The position numbers and the translations under genes are program-made. 49,223 nucleotides of DNA from Candidatus Harrisonbacteria bacterium (GTDB taxonomy: Bacteria > Patescibacteriota > Minisyncoccia > UBA6257 > 1-14-0-10-44-23): assembly GCA_023255625.1 (NCBI GenBank), contig JAHFLF010000001.1, positions 354,965-404,187 on the forward strand. The letters run 5' to 3'. Positions 48,282-49,223 of the stretch are shown piece by piece; within the stretch, counting starts at the first letter, position 1; each line of letters opens with the position of its first letter. The notes under the pieces were generated by a model, which saw nothing but the letters and a program-made list of their open reading frames with translations, was not told the DNA's origin and searched no databases.

Positions 48282-48318
48282 CAGGGTATCTGGCGGTTTT
48301 CGGACCGCTGGATCCCTG
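48282..48318 (+). other. Hairpin just 3' of the variable repeat
   Basis: CAGGG plus ATCTGGCGGT (with one bulged T at 48287) pairs with ACCGCTGGAT plus CCCTG over a TTTCGG loop, giving a 15-bp stem with two G-T pairs. It lies 16 nt after the VR. DNA hairpins downstream of the VR help homing in known DGRs, so this is a candidate homing structure. Confidence 0.55.
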
Positions 48319-48338
48319 GTCGCTTGGTTCTCGCATTT

Positions 48339-48376
48339 CGACCCCGACGGCTCCGCCTCGGGGTCGTCGCTTTTTT
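48339..48376 (+). terminator. Intrinsic terminator of the DGR target gene
   Basis: CGACCCCGA (48339-48347) pairs exactly with TCGGGGTCG (48358-48366), with an inner GGC/GCC extension, followed after four bases by TTTTTT (48371-48376). Confidence 0.9.
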
Positions 48377-48380
48377 GATA

Positions 48381-48386
48381 TATAAT
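48381..48386 (+). promoter_or_regulatory. Candidate -10 box for the template RNA
   Basis: TATAAT lies about 310 nt upstream of the template repeat and just after the terminator of the target gene. No good -35 is seen. 48387-48695 has no protein gene that I can support. It carries two palindromes, CCCGCC/GGCGGG at 48441-48455 and the perfect 18-nt ATCCGCCAGCTGGCGGAT at 48632-48649. Confidence 0.4.
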
Positions 48387-48631
48387 TATCTATGGATAGT
48401 AGGTGGACAACACGCGGTTTCGTTTGGCAAGGCAGGTTTACCCGCCTTTGGCGGGCGGGGCTTCGTGTGGCCGAATTCTAGAATCTGTTTGTGCAGAGTT
48501 GCAGCGGGTTAGATCGTCAGATCCAGGTAAACTTTCTGCGAGCGTCGCGAACAACATTCTTATACATAACATTATTACTTGGTGCACCGCGCTAGCGCAT
48601 TATAGATGCGGCATACGATTCAATCCGAAGA

Positions 48632-48649
48632 ATCCGCCAGCTGGCGGAT
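48632..48649. repeat. Perfect 18-nt palindrome upstream of the template repeat
   Basis: ATCCGCCAGCTGGCGGAT is self-complementary and lies 46 nt before the template repeat. Similar GC-rich palindromes are common dispersed elements in CPR genomes. Confidence 0.65.
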
Positions 48650-48695
48650 CAACGGGTGGTGGCTGTTACAGCGCCTTGGATGGCGCAGTGCACAT

Positions 48696-48818
48696 TCTGG
48701 GAGGACAAGGACGACAACGAGTACTTCGAGTACGCGTACGACGACGGCAAGCAGTGGAACGACAACTACAACTGGTCCGACAACGATGTGGACAGCAACT
48801 ACTGCATCCTCTCCGGCA
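48696..48818 (+). repeat. DGR template repeat (TR)
   Basis: 123 nt with 38 adenines, mostly in AAC/GAC-type codons as in other template repeats. It matches the VR at 110 of 123 positions, and all differences are at adenines. Sense orientation is the same as the target gene. It ends 2 nt before the Avd stop codon, on the opposite strand, so TR transcription and avd converge. Confidence 0.95.
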
Positions 48819-48820
48819 AC

Positions 48821-49223
48821 TCATTGGTTATGTGGGCTGCGCTGCGCGTTTCCTTTTTGCGTTTGGGTGCGCGCAGAATCTTGCTCAACTCTTTTCAACC
48901 AACCGCCGAGCATTTTTCCAATTTCATTGAATTTTTCCGAAAGCAGCGCATACTGTTTATGTCCGAGATCTCCGGTTTCCCAAAGGATCATTAAGAAGAA
49001 TTTCAGCGTATCGAATTTGGTGTTTGCTTTTTGCAGTGCCGGAAGTTTTTGTTCTTTTCTAAGATATTGCGCGATAAACATTAATTCCATTGTTTCTATA
49101 AACAAAGAATCTATTTTTTCGCCAAGTGTATACTTCGATGGTTTCTTAATATGGATAATAATCTCGTGCCACAGTTTGTAAGCGCTAATCAAATGTTGCA
49201 AAATACTCAAGTTGCCGTGGGGG
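48821..49223 (-). CDS. avd: DGR accessory protein Avd (N terminus outside the window)
   Basis: The reading frame is open to the right edge; about 133 residues are visible. It has the Avd pattern: LISAYKLWHEIIIHIKKPSK, YTLGEKIDSLFIETMELMFI, then ALQKANTKFDTLKFFLMILW and KFNEIGKMLGGWLKRVE. Avd forms a pentameric four-helix-bundle barrel and binds the reverse transcriptase and template RNA; it is needed for mutagenic homing. A TTG at 49210 could be the start, but homologues usually have 10-15 residues before the first helix, so the start is probably beyond the window. The last 15-20 residues (DSARTQTQKGNAQRSPHNQ) are low complexity. The reverse transcriptase is expected next to it. Confidence 0.88.
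   Translation of the reverse strand, partial: PHGNLSILQHLISAYKLWHEIIIHIKKPSKYTLGEKIDSLFIETMELMFIAQYLRKEQKLPALQKANTKFDTLKFFLMILWETGDLGHKQYALLSEKFNEIGKMLGGWLKRVEQDSARTQTQKGNAQRSPHNQ

Noticed and set aside
48403-48930. 175-codon plus-strand ORF across the template region
   Set aside because: Reads through palindromes and the template in a different frame from the target protein; no protein-like pattern.
48656-48994. ORF that translates the template repeat in the same frame as the target protein
   Set aside because: Open frame follows from the template being a copy of coding sequence. There is no start signal and its downstream half is antisense to avd.
1-49223. Alternative genetic code (UGA as glycine), known in some CPR lineages
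   Set aside because: UGA terminates virB4 and avd, and no conserved gene contains an in-frame UGA.
1-49223. tRNA or rRNA genes
   Set aside because: No T-loop GGTTCGAATCC-like motif with a matching cloverleaf and no rRNA-like conserved stretch was found by eye; the 42714-42727 match to the 16S 3' tail is a Shine-Dalgarno sequence read on the minus strand.

Overview
The window looks like a chromosome segment of a Patescibacteria (Candidate Phyla Radiation, CPR) bacterium. The evidence is compact housekeeping genes, a CPR-style type IV secretion cluster (PrgI-like, TraC-like, VirB4, VirB6-like, T4SS pilin-like), a shortened YebC, several -10 boxes lying 6-8 nt before the ATG (leaderless-type mRNAs), and small CPR-typical ORFs (S23-type four-helix bundle, GxxExxY). 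UGA acts as a stop (VirB4, Avd), so the code is the standard one. No tRNA, rRNA or CRISPR was seen.

Layout: 1-5.2 kb carries a partial class II aldolase, an S1-domain protein, rpsO, an NYN nuclease and pnp. 5.3-7.5 kb holds two tandem membrane paralogues. 7.6-11.9 kb (minus strand) holds comM, a DksA/TraR zinc finger, a membrane protein and a LysM-M23 protein. 12-14.8 kb holds a UvrD-type helicase and rsmA. 14.8-28.5 kb is the T4SS-like cluster with three small cargo-like genes between its members. 28.6-33.6 kb is the classic replication-origin neighbourhood (jag-yidC-rnpA-rpmH on minus, dnaA-oriC-dnaN on plus). 33.7-37.7 kb (minus) has a class A PBP, a small acidic protein, ruvC and yebC. 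37.8-47.5 kb (plus) has pilB, ruvB, a lamin-tail protein, tsaE, a 5'-3' exonuclease, a histidine kinase, mutM and pyrG, with one foreign-looking minus-strand membrane gene.

The main discovery is at the right end: a diversity-generating retroelement (DGR). A 206-aa target gene of GC-rich, Shine-Dalgarno-led style ends in a 123-nt variable repeat (48143-48265). This matches a template repeat at 48696-48818 with 13 differences, every one at a template adenine. An Avd-family protein lies next to the template on the opposite strand and runs off the window. The reverse transcriptase is not in view.

A second unusual theme is the gene junctions. Most are bracketed by imperfect inverted repeats built from short-period 'words' (GTTAGTTG-, GCTAGATGCT-, CGCTAATACG- and AATTCGTA-like families). 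The left arm starts at or in one gene's stop codon and the right arm ends just before the next start codon. Three small genes of the T4SS cluster sit inside such brackets, and similar tracts are read through in frame inside conserved enzymes (UvrD, RsmA, TsaE, MutM). Several perfect long inverted repeats (after pnp, between dnaN and the PBP gene, after pilB) and a 423-bp element with its own promoter, a possible new non-coding RNA, add further structure.
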